Positions 31,460 to 40,246 of a stretch of DNA of 64,000 bases are shown one piece after another. The position numbers and the translations under genes were made by a program. Source of the DNA: Rhodanobacteraceae bacterium (GTDB taxonomy: Bacteria > Pseudomonadota > Gammaproteobacteria > Xanthomonadales > SZUA-5); the NCBI GenBank assembly GCA_016713135.1, contig JADJPR010000004.1, positions 320,227-384,226 of the forward strand. The letters are read 5' to 3'. Each line of letters begins with the position of its first letter. Position 1 is the stretch's first letter. The notes under the pieces are model-generated. The model was not told where the DNA came from. It saw only the letters and a program-made list of their open reading frames with translations, and did no database searches.

Positions 31460-33865
31460 ATGTTTCAAGACAACCCGACATCACGCTGGCTCGGGCCGAT
31501 CCTGATCGGCCTGGCGGAACCCGCGTCGGCGGCCACGGGTGCGTGGTCCGGTGGCGATCTGCTGGCGGTGCTGCTGCTGGTCGCGCTCGCCCTGGTGGCC
31601 GGCTGGCTGGTGGGGCGGCGCACTGCGCTGCGCAGCAATGACCTGCTTCCAGCGGCGATGGATTCCGATCAGCGGCTGAAGTGGGCGCTGTGGGGCAGCG
31701 GCGACAGCTTCTGGATCTGGGAAGTGGCCGACGATGTGCTCTCCTGGTCCAGTGCCGCCCCGATGCTCGGCTTCGATCGCCACACCTCGATGAAGGGTCG
31801 TAACTGGCGCGAGCGTGTGATCCACCGTGAGGACCGGCCGCGAGTGGAGGCTGCGATCGCTGCGCACCTCGACGGAACGGCTCCGCAATACGAGGTGGAG
31901 TACCGTCTGCGCGATTCGGCGGGGGTCTGGAACTGGGTACGTGCCCGCGGCCGCGTGGTCGCGCGGAATGACGCCGGAACGCCTACGCTGGTCGCCGGCA
32001 CTTTTCGCGTCATCGAGGCCGAGCGCGCCGGCGACGCCGAGCGCCGAACCAGCGCCGAGGTCATTCGCCACATGCTGGAGGGCGTGTCGGTCACCGACCT
32101 CGAGTTCCGCTTCGTCTCGGCCAATCCCGCCTTCCTCAGGCTGACCGGCTACGAGGCGGGCGAGATCGCCGGCCAGACGTCCGGAATCCTGAACTCGCCG
32201 CAGCATCCGGAATCCTTCTACCGCGAAATGCGCGATGAACTGCTGCAACGCGGCAGCTGGTCTGGCGAGATGTGGCAGCGGCGCCGCTCGGGCGACGATT
32301 TCCTCGCCTGGCTGCAGATCGCCGAGGTGCTCTCGCCGGAGGGCGGACGCACCCACTGGGTGGCCGTCCTGGCCGATATCACCGACCGCAAGCGTGCCGA
32401 ACAGCGCCTGCGTTATCTCGCGCATTTCGACACGCTGACCTCGCTGCCGAACCGCGCCCACCTGCGCCAGCGCTTGCGCCAGCGCATCGATACCGGCGGC
32501 AGCCGGCGCTTCGCCCTGCTGTTCATGGACCTCGACCGCTTCAAGCACGTCAACGATTCGCTTGGTCACGCGGCCGGCGATGAACTGCTCAAGCAGGCCG
32601 CGCGACGCCTGGCGCATGTGGTGGGCGCCACCGAGAACGTCGCGCGCATCGGCGGCGACGAATTCACCGTGATCGCCACCGAAGACACCAGCAACGAGGG
32701 CGTCGAACGGCTGGCCGCCGAGGTGCTCGATGCTTTCGCCGGCCCGCTGCTGGTGTCTGGCCAGGAGATTGCGATCTCGCCATCGATCGGCATTGCCTAC
32801 TATCCGGACCATGGCCGCAACATGGACGAATTGCTGCGGCACGCGGACGCCGCGATGTACGAGGCGAAGGCGCGCGGCCGCAACACCTACCGGGTCTACA
32901 GCGCGCGAATGGCCGAGGACGCCAGCGAAAGGACGCGGCTGGAAGCGGCCTTGCGCAAGGCGCTGGACCGCGACGAGTTGCGCCTGGTGTATCAGCCGAA
33001 GCTGAGCCTGCGGAGCGGCCGCATCACCGGTGTGGAGGCGCTGCTGCGCTGGCGCTCGGCCGAGCTCGGACACGTGCCGCCGTCACGCTTCATTCCGATC
33101 GCCGAGGAAAACGGGATGATCCTGCCGCTCGGCGAATGGGCCCTGCGCCAGGCCCTGTCGCAGGCACGCGCCTGGGCCGATGCAGGGTTGCCGCAGCTGC
33201 GGATCGCGGTGAACGTTTCGGCGGTGCAACTGACCCGCGGAGATTACGCGGAGCTGGTCAAGATGGTGCTCGATGGCCACGGTCTGTCGCCGGCCTGGCT
33301 GGAGATCGAGCTCACTGAAAGCGCGCTGATGGCTGATCCGCGCCGCACTGGAGCGACCATCGCCGAATTGCGTGAACTCGGCGTGCGCGCGGCCATCGAC
33401 GACTTCGGTACCGGCTATTCCTCGCTCAGCTACCTGCGCGGGCTCGCCATCGATACGGTCAAGATCGACAAGAGCTTCGTCGATGGCATCGAGCACAATG
33501 TCGACGACGAAGTGTTGACCTCAACCATCGTGCTGATGGCGCACTCGCTGGGTCTCTCGGTGGTGGCGGAGGGCGTCGAAACCGAGCACCAGCTGACCTT
33601 CCTGCGCGGCGAGAACTGCGACGAGGTGCAGGGCTACTGGCTGTCGCGCGCGCTGGATGCGGACGCCTGTCGCGCCTTCATCGAGAGCTACCGCATGCCC
33701 AAAGGGTCTGGTGTTGCCGGGCGCGGGTTGAGGCGCGGGCGCGAGACCGGCTGCGACCCGTCATCCGGGCCGGGCGCCGATGCCTGGGATCTGCCCGCTT
33801 GCCGCGCTACTCGGGCGTGGCCTGCAGCCACATCGGTTGCGAATCACTGCCGGGAGAATAGGTGA
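31460..33865 (+). CDS. Membrane PAS-GGDEF-EAL protein
   Basis: An 801-residue c-di-GMP protein. One transmembrane helix lies at about 34-53 (LLAVLLLVALALVAGWLVG), followed by two PAS domains (FWIWEVADDVLSW.., and MLEGVSVTDLEFRFVSANPA). The GGDEF domain is intact (RIGGDEFTV), as is the EAL domain (GVEALLRW, VNVSAVQL, IELTE, IDDFGTGYSS, VAEGVET). The last 50 residues after EAL are low-complexity and overlap the convergent next gene by 59 bases, so the true stop context may differ. It is divergent from UPF0149-pepP. Confidence 0.9.
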   Translation: MFQDNPTSRWLGPILIGLAEPASAATGAWSGGDLLAVLLLVALALVAGWLVGRRTALRSNDLLPAAMDSDQRLKWALWGSGDSFWIWEVADDVLSWSSAAPMLGFDRHTSMKGRNWRERVIHREDRPRVEAAIAAHLDGTAPQYEVEYRLRDSAGVWNWVRARGRVVARNDAGTPTLVAGTFRVIEAERAGDAERRTSAEVIRHMLEGVSVTDLEFRFVSANPAFLRLTGYEAGEIAGQTSGILNSPQHPESFYREMRDELLQRGSWSGEMWQRRRSGDDFLAWLQIAEVLSPEGGRTHWVAVLADITDRKRAEQRLRYLAHFDTLTSLPNRAHLRQRLRQRIDTGGSRRFALLFMDLDRFKHVNDSLGHAAGDELLKQAARRLAHVVGATENVARIGGDEFTVIATEDTSNEGVERLAAEVLDAFAGPLLVSGQEIAISPSIGIAYYPDHGRNMDELLRHADAAMYEAKARGRNTYRVYSARMAEDASERTRLEAALRKALDRDELRLVYQPKLSLRSGRITGVEALLRWRSAELGHVPPSRFIPIAEENGMILPLGEWALRQALSQARAWADAGLPQLRIAVNVSAVQLTRGDYAELVKMVLDGHGLSPAWLEIELTESALMADPRRTGATIAELRELGVRAAIDDFGTGYSSLSYLRGLAIDTVKIDKSFVDGIEHNVDDEVLTSTIVLMAHSLGLSVVAEGVETEHQLTFLRGENCDEVQGYWLSRALDADACRAFIESYRMPKGSGVAGRGLRRGRETGCDPSSGPGADAWDLPACRATRAWPAATSVANHCRENR

Positions 33866-35198
33866 CTCGCCGCGGTTCGCTGCCATCGGCGTTCATCCGC
33901 CAGATCTCGCTGTCGTTCTCGCGATCCGACGCGAATGCGATCCAGCGCCCGTCGGGCGACCATGTCGGGTAGCTGTCGTCGCCGAGATGCCCCGGGGTCA
34001 GGTTCGCCGCGCCGCTGCCGTCGCCGTGCATGACCCAGATGTCGTTGTCGCGATCGGGAAAACTGCGCTGCCAGACGATGCGCGAGCCATCGGGCGACCA
34101 GCGACCCGGGCCCTCGCCACCATAGGAATGGATGTCCACGCGGTCATTCGACGGGTCGGATGTGAGCTGCATGACCTTGCCGTCGGCATCCTGGACCCAC
34201 AGTTCCCAACTGCCGCTGCGCTGCGAACGGAACAGCAGTCGGCCATCAGCGGCGAAGTCGGGATCGCTTTCGGCCACCCCGGCAGGACTCAGCGTCTGTT
34301 CGATCTCGCCATTGGCGTCCAGCAGCACGATCTGCGAGATACCGTTGTCCAGCACAGTGGCCGCGAGGCGTACGCCGTCCGGGTGTGGACTGACCAGCGA
34401 GTCCTTGACGATGCGCGCATGCACTCGCACAGGCGCCTCGTCTGGCCGGTCGAGTCGCTCGAGCCGCCAGCCCTTGGGTTCATCGTCGGCGCGCGCGGAA
34501 CTCACCAGGTAGAGCCGGTGGCCGGCCACGCCATATGGCCATTGCGCGCTGGCGGCGCGGGTCAGGTTGCGCGCGCTGCCATCGGCTTCCTCGCGATAGA
34601 TCTCCCAGTTGCCGTCGCGGTTGCTGGCCCACGCCAGCAGCCATTCGCGCTCCGCATGCAGCACGCGCGCCTGCGGCGTGCCCGCGGCATCGCTGCGCAC
34701 ATAGGTGCGCGCCTTTGGCGGGCCCTCGGCGTCGCCCGACATCCGGGTTGCCACACTGTAGTGGCGGGCGTCGTCCTGGACCAGGGTGGTGCGCAGGGCG
34801 ATCTCGTGGCCCGCCGGGTCCACGTGCGTCTCGACAAACAGCCAATGGTCGCCATCGGCCGCGACATGGCCTTCGCTCACGGCGCCGGTGCTGGTGTAGT
34901 AGTCGTAACGCAGGCGCTGGTGGCGTCCGTCCCAGGCGTACATCGTGGTGCCCTGGTAGGGTTTGCCCTTGCCGCCCAGCACCATGTGCGTGCTGCGGAC
35001 GAACTGCTCGTCGTAAAGCCATTCGTAGCACTGCACATCGCGCAGGCCGTCGCCACCGATCGGCGCAATCCAGCAGTGCCCGACCAGCGGCGCGAGCGCG
35101 GCGAAGCGCTGCTCCAGCGGCGGCGGCTCGGCCGCCATCGCCGCGAGCGGCCAGCAAGAGGCCAGGGCAAGCAGGTGCGCAAGCGGACGTCGCTGCAT
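33807..35198 (-). CDS. Secreted protein with C-terminal TolB-like beta-propeller repeats
   Basis: A 463-residue protein with a signal peptide (LAHLLALASCWPLAAMAA). The N-terminal half is a compact unknown domain (CYEWLYDEQFVRSTHMVLG). The C-terminal half has several WD40-like/PD40 TolB repeats: ISQIVLLDANGE, WELWVQDADGK, GRWSPDGSRIVW, DIWVMHGDGSG, TWSPDGRWIAFASDRE. Such propellers usually bind other proteins or glycans. The frame is open upstream to 35657, but ATG 35198 places the signal peptide correctly. Confidence 0.78.
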   Translation of the reverse strand: MQRRPLAHLLALASCWPLAAMAAEPPPLEQRFAALAPLVGHCWIAPIGGDGLRDVQCYEWLYDEQFVRSTHMVLGGKGKPYQGTTMYAWDGRHQRLRYDYYTSTGAVSEGHVAADGDHWLFVETHVDPAGHEIALRTTLVQDDARHYSVATRMSGDAEGPPKARTYVRSDAAGTPQARVLHAEREWLLAWASNRDGNWEIYREEADGSARNLTRAASAQWPYGVAGHRLYLVSSARADDEPKGWRLERLDRPDEAPVRVHARIVKDSLVSPHPDGVRLAATVLDNGISQIVLLDANGEIEQTLSPAGVAESDPDFAADGRLLFRSQRSGSWELWVQDADGKVMQLTSDPSNDRVDIHSYGGEGPGRWSPDGSRIVWQRSFPDRDNDIWVMHGDGSGAANLTPGHLGDDSYPTWSPDGRWIAFASDRENDSEIWRMNADGSEPRRVTYSPGSDSQPMWLQATPE

Positions 35199-35262
35199 CG
35201 TGGCGCTCCAGTCGGTCGGGACAGACCGAAGGCTACGTTTCTGCGACACCGACGGCCAGCGC

Positions 35263-35751
35263 TCAGCGACAGGGATCGCGCCCGGTCGCCTTCTCGTAGG
35301 GCCCGGCGCGCTGGTCCTGCTGGCTGCCGCGGCGCAGCAGCGCCGCCGGGCGCGCAATCTCGCGGCAGGCATGCGCGCGCGACACGCGCGTCTGCCGCAC
35401 CGATTCGCGCTGCTTGCCGCTGCCGCTGCCGCCGCGGCAGGGCGTGTGCTGGTACCAGCTGCGGCTGGGCGTGGAGCATTGGTAGGACTCGCGGGCATCG
35501 GCGTGCGCGGTCGAGCGGCCGCTGCCGCCGCGCTGCCGTCGGACTGCTTCCGCCTGCGCGCGCGCTGGCGGCGGACTGGCAGGCGCTGCGGGCAGGGTCC
35601 ATTCGCGCAGCACGCTGGCGGCGCAGCGCGCAGGGTCGCCGAACATGCGCTCGCCATGCGCGCCGCGGCATTCGGCCACGCGTGTCTGGGCGACCGCCAT
35701 GCTGCCCCAGCACAACAGCAACATCAGTCCGATCAGGTGTCGCAGTCGCAT
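35263..35751 (-). CDS. Secreted arginine-rich hypothetical protein
   Basis: This 162-residue protein has a clear signal peptide (MRLRHLIGLMLLLCWGSMAVAQ) followed by VAECRGAHGERMFGDPARC. Regularly placed cysteines recur later (SYQCSTPSRSWYQHTPC), and the tail is Arg-rich. Cysteine spacing suggests disulfides in the periplasm. No family recognised. It lies 64 bases upstream of the propeller protein gene on the same strand. Confidence 0.6.
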   Translation of the reverse strand: MRLRHLIGLMLLLCWGSMAVAQTRVAECRGAHGERMFGDPARCAASVLREWTLPAAPASPPPARAQAEAVRRQRGGSGRSTAHADARESYQCSTPSRSWYQHTPCRGGSGSGKQRESVRQTRVSRAHACREIARPAALLRRGSQQDQRAGPYEKATGRDPCR

Positions 35752-36001
35752 GCTGTTCCGCTCCGAGTCCCGGGTGCCGAGATCCTGCGCGGGGAGCGCC
35801 TGCGCCCGCGTCGGCAAAGTGCCGAAGTGCGTGTAGGAGAATTCCGATGTGCCGGCGGGAGTTTCGTCCGTCCGGTGCGCCACGTCACGCGTCGCGTGCG
35901 GTGCGGTGCGCGCAGCGCCCGTGGTAGTTGCTGCCGTGAATCGCTGCGCGATGCTCCGCGCTACGCAAAATCAATGAGTTGCGACCTGTCCAGGAGGATG
36001 C

Positions 36002-36841
36002 TCAGCGTATTTCAGGCGGCAGCGTCGGCGGCGCGGTGGGCGTGGTCTCGGGCGTGTCGACGGCCAGCCCCTGTGGCAGTGCCTCGTCGGCGAGGAAGGC
36101 CAGCAGCGCGGCGTTGGTCGCGGCAATCGCGTCGAACGGAGTGCCGTGGCGCGAGCCCACCACCACCGCGACCTGCGCCCCCAGCCGGCGTGCCCAGGCG
36201 TGCTTCTCGGCCAGCGGAGTGTAATCGTGCTCGCCGGCCAGCATCAGCATCGGCGTGGCGAAGCCCTCGCAGCGCTCGGCCGCGCACCAATCGGCCAGCG
36301 CCCGGGCACAGCGCAGGTAAGGCTGCACCGGGTTGCCGCCGACGACATCGATCACCCGCTGGCGCATCGCCGCCTGGTGCGGGTGCGGGAACAGCCTTCC
36401 GGCGATCATCCGCGCGGTGCGCGGCAGGCCGAGCACGCGGACCATGCCGACCTGCAGATTCAGTTCCAGCCATTTGCGCCAATGGTCGACGCGGTAGCTC
36501 GGCAGGCTGTTGATGGTCGCCAGGCGCTGCACTCGCGCGGGCGCCTGCAACGCCATTTCCAGCGCCACCGCGCCGCCCATCGAATAGCCGACGACGGCCG
36601 TCGAATCGATGCCGCGTCGTTCCATCCAGCCGAGCAGTTCCTGGGCCCATCCCGCGATCGACGCCGTGCCGTGGGCCGGACTGCGCCCGCAGCCGCTGAG
36701 ATCGGGGACAATCAGCTGGTGACGTTCGGCGAGCGGCGGAATCTGGAAGGCCCAGTCATCGCCGCTGGAGCCCAGGCCATGGATCAGCAGAAGCGGCGGG
36801 CCTTCGCCGAAACAGCGCACGTGCAGGGGGATCTGGGTCAA
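36002..36841 (-). CDS. Alpha/beta-hydrolase
   Basis: A 279-residue serine hydrolase-fold enzyme. It has the oxyanion region LLLIHGLGSSGDDW, the nucleophile elbow VVGYSMGGAVAL, the acid in LAGEHDYTP and the histidine in GSRHGTPFD. Substrate unknown. The ORF stays open to 37597, but the upstream part is repeat-derived; the TTG at 36841 or the GTG at 36820 fits the family start. The C-terminal proline/threonine tail is not part of the fold. Confidence 0.82.
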   Translation of the reverse strand: MTQIPLHVRCFGEGPPLLLIHGLGSSGDDWAFQIPPLAERHQLIVPDLSGCGRSPAHGTASIAGWAQELLGWMERRGIDSTAVVGYSMGGAVALEMALQAPARVQRLATINSLPSYRVDHWRKWLELNLQVGMVRVLGLPRTARMIAGRLFPHPHQAAMRQRVIDVVGGNPVQPYLRCARALADWCAAERCEGFATPMLMLAGEHDYTPLAEKHAWARRLGAQVAVVVGSRHGTPFDAIAATNAALLAFLADEALPQGLAVDTPETTPTAPPTLPPEIR

Positions 36842-37301
36842 GGGTCTTGCAGTGGAGTGGCGGACTTCGCCAAGGCTACCCTGATCGCACGGCCGGAGCG
36901 GTTCAACGCGGAGACGCCAAGGACGCAGAGGAACGCAGAGAAAAGCAGGAGAAGGCAGGGGTTCTTTTCTCCGTGTTCTCTGCGTCTCCGCGTTTGATCG
37001 AGTCGGCGGGTTCCCCGGGTGCTGGCGGGCGGCACCCGATGAGGCGTTGGCGGAAGAGATCAACGCAAAGACGCCAAGAACGCAAAGGAACGCAGAGAAG
37101 AGCAGGGGAAGGCAGTGACGCACTTCTCCTTTCTCTCTTTTTCTCTGCGTCTCCGAGCGTGATCGCGTCGGCGTGAACATCGGACGCTTTCCTCTGCGTA
37201 CCTCTGCGTCCTTGGCGTCTCCGCGTTGAACAGGTCCGCCCGCATGCTTGATTCGCCGCCGTAACCGGCGTCCAATGTGCCGGTCCGTGCAGGAGGCGAG
37301 T
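36842..37301. other. Repeat-filled divergent spacer
   Basis: This is a 460-base gap between the divergent hydrolase and the next exported protein. It is filled largely by the inverted repeats listed at 36,903-37,230. AGGAGG at 37291-37296 is the ribosome binding site of the following gene. No gene is seen. Confidence 0.7.
36903..37230. repeat. Two adjacent inverted repeats of AACGCAGAG/GACGCCAAG words
   Basis: Unit A (36903-36995) pairs CAACGCGGAGACGCCAAGGA.. with TTCTCTGCGTCTCCGCGTTT. Unit B (37060-37230) pairs CAACGCAAAGACGCCAAGAA.. with two right arms, TTTCTCTGCGTCTCCG and TGCGTCCTTGGCGTCTCCGC. Both are made of degenerate 8-9 bp tandem words and are related to the GGACGCAAA elements at 6.4 and 19.6 kb. 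Confidence 0.75.
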
Positions 37302-37907
37302 ATGCGCAGCGCGATCGCGGCAGGCTTGTGGGTGGTGTCCGCGGCAGCGACGGCCGCGACCTGGGCGCCGGGCACCCGTGTCGAGGCCTCGCCGACCCAG
37401 ATGGACCAGTTCTGGGAGGTCTGCACCATCGAGAGCGGACCCAACCAGTGGGACCAGTACCGCGCTGAATGCAATGGATACGTGCTACCGGTGCCGGCCA
37501 AGTGGATCCGCCCCTTGTCGGCGGCCGCACAGCCATCCGCCGCGGTGCCGCCCGCGCCAGTTGCACCCGCAGCGTCGCCGCCTCCGGCCGCCACCACCCC
37601 AGCCCGGCGCCCCGACGGTGCGGCTACCCAGGTGGCGATCGGCAGCTACGAGTGTTGGGCCTTCAACAGCGCGCGCATGGACCTCAATTTCGAGGTCACC
37701 GCGCCCGGCCGCTACACCGCCGCCGCCGATGGCAGCGAGGGCAGTTTCAGTTTCGACGCAGCCAACGGGCAGATCCGCTTCACCGGCTACCTGGGTGAGG
37801 CGATGCCGGACGGATTCACCTCGATCTACTACGAGCCAAACGGCCGCCCCACGGTCAGTTTCCGCGGGCGCAGCGGGTCTGAAGCCTCGTTCTGCGAGAA
37901 GCCCTGA
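37302..37907 (+). CDS. Exported hypothetical protein with proline/alanine linker
   Basis: This 201-residue protein has a signal peptide (MRSAIAAGLWVVSAAATAA). Next comes a small N-terminal domain with two cysteines (WEVCTIESGPNQWDQYRAEC) and a Pro/Ala linker at about 75-108. A C-terminal beta-rich domain follows (GSYECWAFNSARMDLNFEVT .. YEPNGRPTVSFRG .. FCEKP). AGGAGG five bases upstream supports the ATG. Family unknown. Confidence 0.75.
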   Translation: MRSAIAAGLWVVSAAATAATWAPGTRVEASPTQMDQFWEVCTIESGPNQWDQYRAECNGYVLPVPAKWIRPLSAAAQPSAAVPPAPVAPAASPPPAATTPARRPDGAATQVAIGSYECWAFNSARMDLNFEVTAPGRYTAAADGSEGSFSFDAANGQIRFTGYLGEAMPDGFTSIYYEPNGRPTVSFRGRSGSEASFCEKP

Positions 37908-37913
37908 GCGGAC

Positions 37914-38645
37914 TCAGTCCGCCGGCGGCTCGGCGCTGGCGGACGGCTCGGCGGGCGGCGCTTCTGTGGCACCAGACGCTGGTACGAAACCCAGTCCCAT
38001 CTCGACCACCACCGCGGGCTGCGCGCGCATCGCAGGCAGGTCCGATGCGAACTCGGCATCGCCGGCCGGGTAGTCCGCCGCGCGTTCGACGCCCTCGGAC
38101 AGCTCCGGCGGCGCCAGCCGCAGCGAGAGCTGGCCGGGTTCGAGGAAGGCGCGGGCGAGTGTTCCATCGGCCCAGTTGCTGACGTAGCCGCCGTAATCCC
38201 AGTCGAAACCGAGGAACTTGTAGGGCTTGCCGTTGAGGCGCTCGAGTTCGCTGCTGCTGGTGCCGATGCGGATGCCGAGCGGGCCGGTCCAGTTGGAACC
38301 AGCGTCGCGCACGTGGATCGCTGTGATGCTGCCTGCGGGATTGGCGTCGAGGAAATAGACAAACGCGCGCCGGGCGGGATCGTCCGGATGGATGATTGCA
38401 CCAGGCTCGCTGTCGCCTTCACCGAGCGGGACCGATTGCTCGGCTACCTCGGCAGCGCCGTAGCGCGCGCGCAAGTCGGCCAGCGTCATGCTCGGCTTGA
38501 AGCCATTGCCGCCGACCAGCAGCAGGTAGAGATCGGCTTCCGGCACGGCCGGGGGCGGTGGAGGCGCAGGAGGCGCGGGCGGTGGCGGCGGTTCGCTGCA
38601 GGCGACCAAGGTCAGCGTGGCGCACACCAGCAGCATCTGGCGCAT
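37914..38645 (-). CDS. Putative lipoprotein
   Basis: This 243-residue protein starts MRQMLLVCATLTLVACS, a typical lipobox with Cys16, followed by a proline-rich tether. The body (SMTLADLRARYGAAEV, GIRIGTSSSELERLNGKPYKF, DYGGYVSNW) resembles periplasmic DUF-type proteins that I cannot name. It is likely an outer-membrane or periplasmic lipoprotein. It is four bases from the CAP-domain gene upstream and probably co-transcribed. Confidence 0.75.
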   Translation of the reverse strand: MRQMLLVCATLTLVACSEPPPPPAPPAPPPPPAVPEADLYLLLVGGNGFKPSMTLADLRARYGAAEVAEQSVPLGEGDSEPGAIIHPDDPARRAFVYFLDANPAGSITAIHVRDAGSNWTGPLGIRIGTSSSELERLNGKPYKFLGFDWDYGGYVSNWADGTLARAFLEPGQLSLRLAPPELSEGVERAADYPAGDAEFASDLPAMRAQPAVVVEMGLGFVPASGATEAPPAEPSASAEPPAD

Positions 38646-38649
38646 GGGT

Positions 38650-39324
38650 TCACTCGAAGCCGTTGTTGTAGATGGCCGGCGAGGTGCCGGTGCACTCGGA
38701 GATGCTGCCGGCCGGATCGGCGCCGTCGCCGAACCAGAGCACGGCGTAATTGCCGACGATGCCCACGCCCATGCCGCGGAAATTGACGCCCGCCCAGACG
38801 CCCTGGTTGAGGATCACATCGCGATGCGCGGGGCTGTTCTGCCAGGCGGTCAGCGCGATGTTGGCGGTGATTGCACCCCCGGCGACCGCCGCGTTCTCGT
38901 AGCCGTTGCCGGTGTAGGTGTTGTTGGAGATCTGCCGCGGCTTGCCCCACATCTGCGCCGCCTGCGCGTGGTCGGGCGTGTAGCAGACCGCCTGCCACAA
39001 GGACGGCATCGCACCTGACCAGCTGTGCAGGTTGCAATTGCCACCGACCGGCGCGTTGGCCTGCAGGTCCCAGGCATGCCACTGGCCGGTGGTGCTGAGC
39101 CAACGGGATGCCGGCAGCGCGGCCTTGCCGTTCTGCACGCGGTAGGCGTTGACCGCCTGCACCAGCGCGGCTTCTTCGGTATTCAGGCAGTTTCCGGTGT
39201 TGGACGGCACCGGGATGCCCTGCGCCAGGGCAGGCGCAGCCAACCAGTAAAGTATCAACACGATCAGGCTACGCACGCCGGGGCTACTCCTGCTTGCTTC
39301 CTTGCATTGCATCTTGAACGCCAT
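38650..39324 (-). CDS. Secreted CAP-domain (SCP/PR-1-like) protein
   Basis: This 224-residue exported protein has a signal peptide (SLIVLILYWLAAPALAQ) and a CAP domain: NAYRVQNGKAAL, CNLHSWSGAMP, GYENAAVAGG and WQNSPAHRDVIL. The histidines of the CAP cavity are present. It ends in AIYNNGFE; a related ending (IFGSGFENL) closes the RCC1 protein at 63.98 kb. The function of bacterial CAP proteins is mostly unknown. Confidence 0.82.
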   Translation of the reverse strand: MAFKMQCKEASRSSPGVRSLIVLILYWLAAPALAQGIPVPSNTGNCLNTEEAALVQAVNAYRVQNGKAALPASRWLSTTGQWHAWDLQANAPVGGNCNLHSWSGAMPSLWQAVCYTPDHAQAAQMWGKPRQISNNTYTGNGYENAAVAGGAITANIALTAWQNSPAHRDVILNQGVWAGVNFRGMGVGIVGNYAVLWFGDGADPAGSISECTGTSPAIYNNGFE

Positions 39325-39403
39325 TTCCCCTGGCGCCCGCTTGCGCTGGTGTCAAGCGTGGTCACGGCGTGATCGTAGCCACAGAATCGAGTGTGCGCAA
39401 AGC

Positions 39404-40246
39404 TCACCGGCACAGCGTCGCCGCGTGGTGCCGCAGATGATCGTCGATGAAGCTCTGGATGAAATAGTAGCCGTGGTCGTAACCGGCGTGCCGACGCAGC
39501 GTCAGTGGCTGCCGGATCGAGGCGCAGGCCGCCTCCAGGCGCTCGGGCTGCAACTGGCTGTCGAGGAATCTGTCGGCGAGACCCTGGTCGACCAGGATTT
39601 CCTGCGCGGTGCGCCGGTGCCGCAGCAGTTCGCAGGTGTCGTGTTCCGCCCACAGGTGCGGGAAGTCGCCGAGATAGCGCGGCAACGCCTTCTGGCCCCA
39701 GGGGACCTGGGTCGGCGCGACGATCGGCGCGAAGGCCGAGACGCTCCGGAACATCTGCGGATACTTCAGCGCCAGGGTCAGCGCGCCATGCCCGCCCATC
39801 GAGTGGCCGAAGATGCCGCAGCGGTCGAGGTCGGCGTTGAAATGGGTCGCGGCAAGCGAGCGCAGTTCCCTGGTGACCCAGCTCTCCATGCGGAAGCGCT
39901 CGACCCACGGGCCCGCCGTCGCGTCGAGCCAGAAGCCGGCGCCCTCGCCGAACTCCCAGTCCCCGGTGGCGCCCGGGAAGCCGGTGTCGCGCGGACTGGT
40001 GTCGGGTGCCACCAGGATCAGCCCAAGCTCCGCAGCCAGGCGCTGTGCGCCGCCCTTGATCGCAAAGGTCTCTTCGGTGCAGGTCAGTCCGGCCAGGAAG
40101 AACAGCACCGGGCGCGGCCCGGCCATCGCCTGTGGCGGCCGGTAGACCGAAAACCGCATGGGCCCGCGGCACTCCATCGAGTCGTGCCGGTAGAAGCCCT
40201 GCACGCCGCCGAAGCACACGTGCTCGGCGATGGTCTCTGGCGACAT
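39404..40246 (-). CDS. fghA: S-formylglutathione hydrolase
   Basis: The enzyme hydrolyses S-formylglutathione to formate and glutathione, the second step of glutathione-dependent formaldehyde detoxification. The 280-residue length is standard. Esterase-D signatures are LAGLTCTEETF, PDTSPRDTG, the nucleophile Ser149 in IFGHSMGGHGAL, and HAGYDHGYYFI. The start overlaps the frmA stop (TGATG), so the pathway pair is translationally coupled. Confidence 0.95.
   Translation of the reverse strand: MSPETIAEHVCFGGVQGFYRHDSMECRGPMRFSVYRPPQAMAGPRPVLFFLAGLTCTEETFAIKGGAQRLAAELGLILVAPDTSPRDTGFPGATGDWEFGEGAGFWLDATAGPWVERFRMESWVTRELRSLAATHFNADLDRCGIFGHSMGGHGALTLALKYPQMFRSVSAFAPIVAPTQVPWGQKALPRYLGDFPHLWAEHDTCELLRHRRTAQEILVDQGLADRFLDSQLQPERLEAACASIRQPLTLRRHAGYDHGYYFIQSFIDDHLRHHAATLCR

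Noticed and set aside
36903..37230. Upstream extension of the alpha/beta-hydrolase frame
   Set aside because: This part translates the inverted repeats and is not protein-like.
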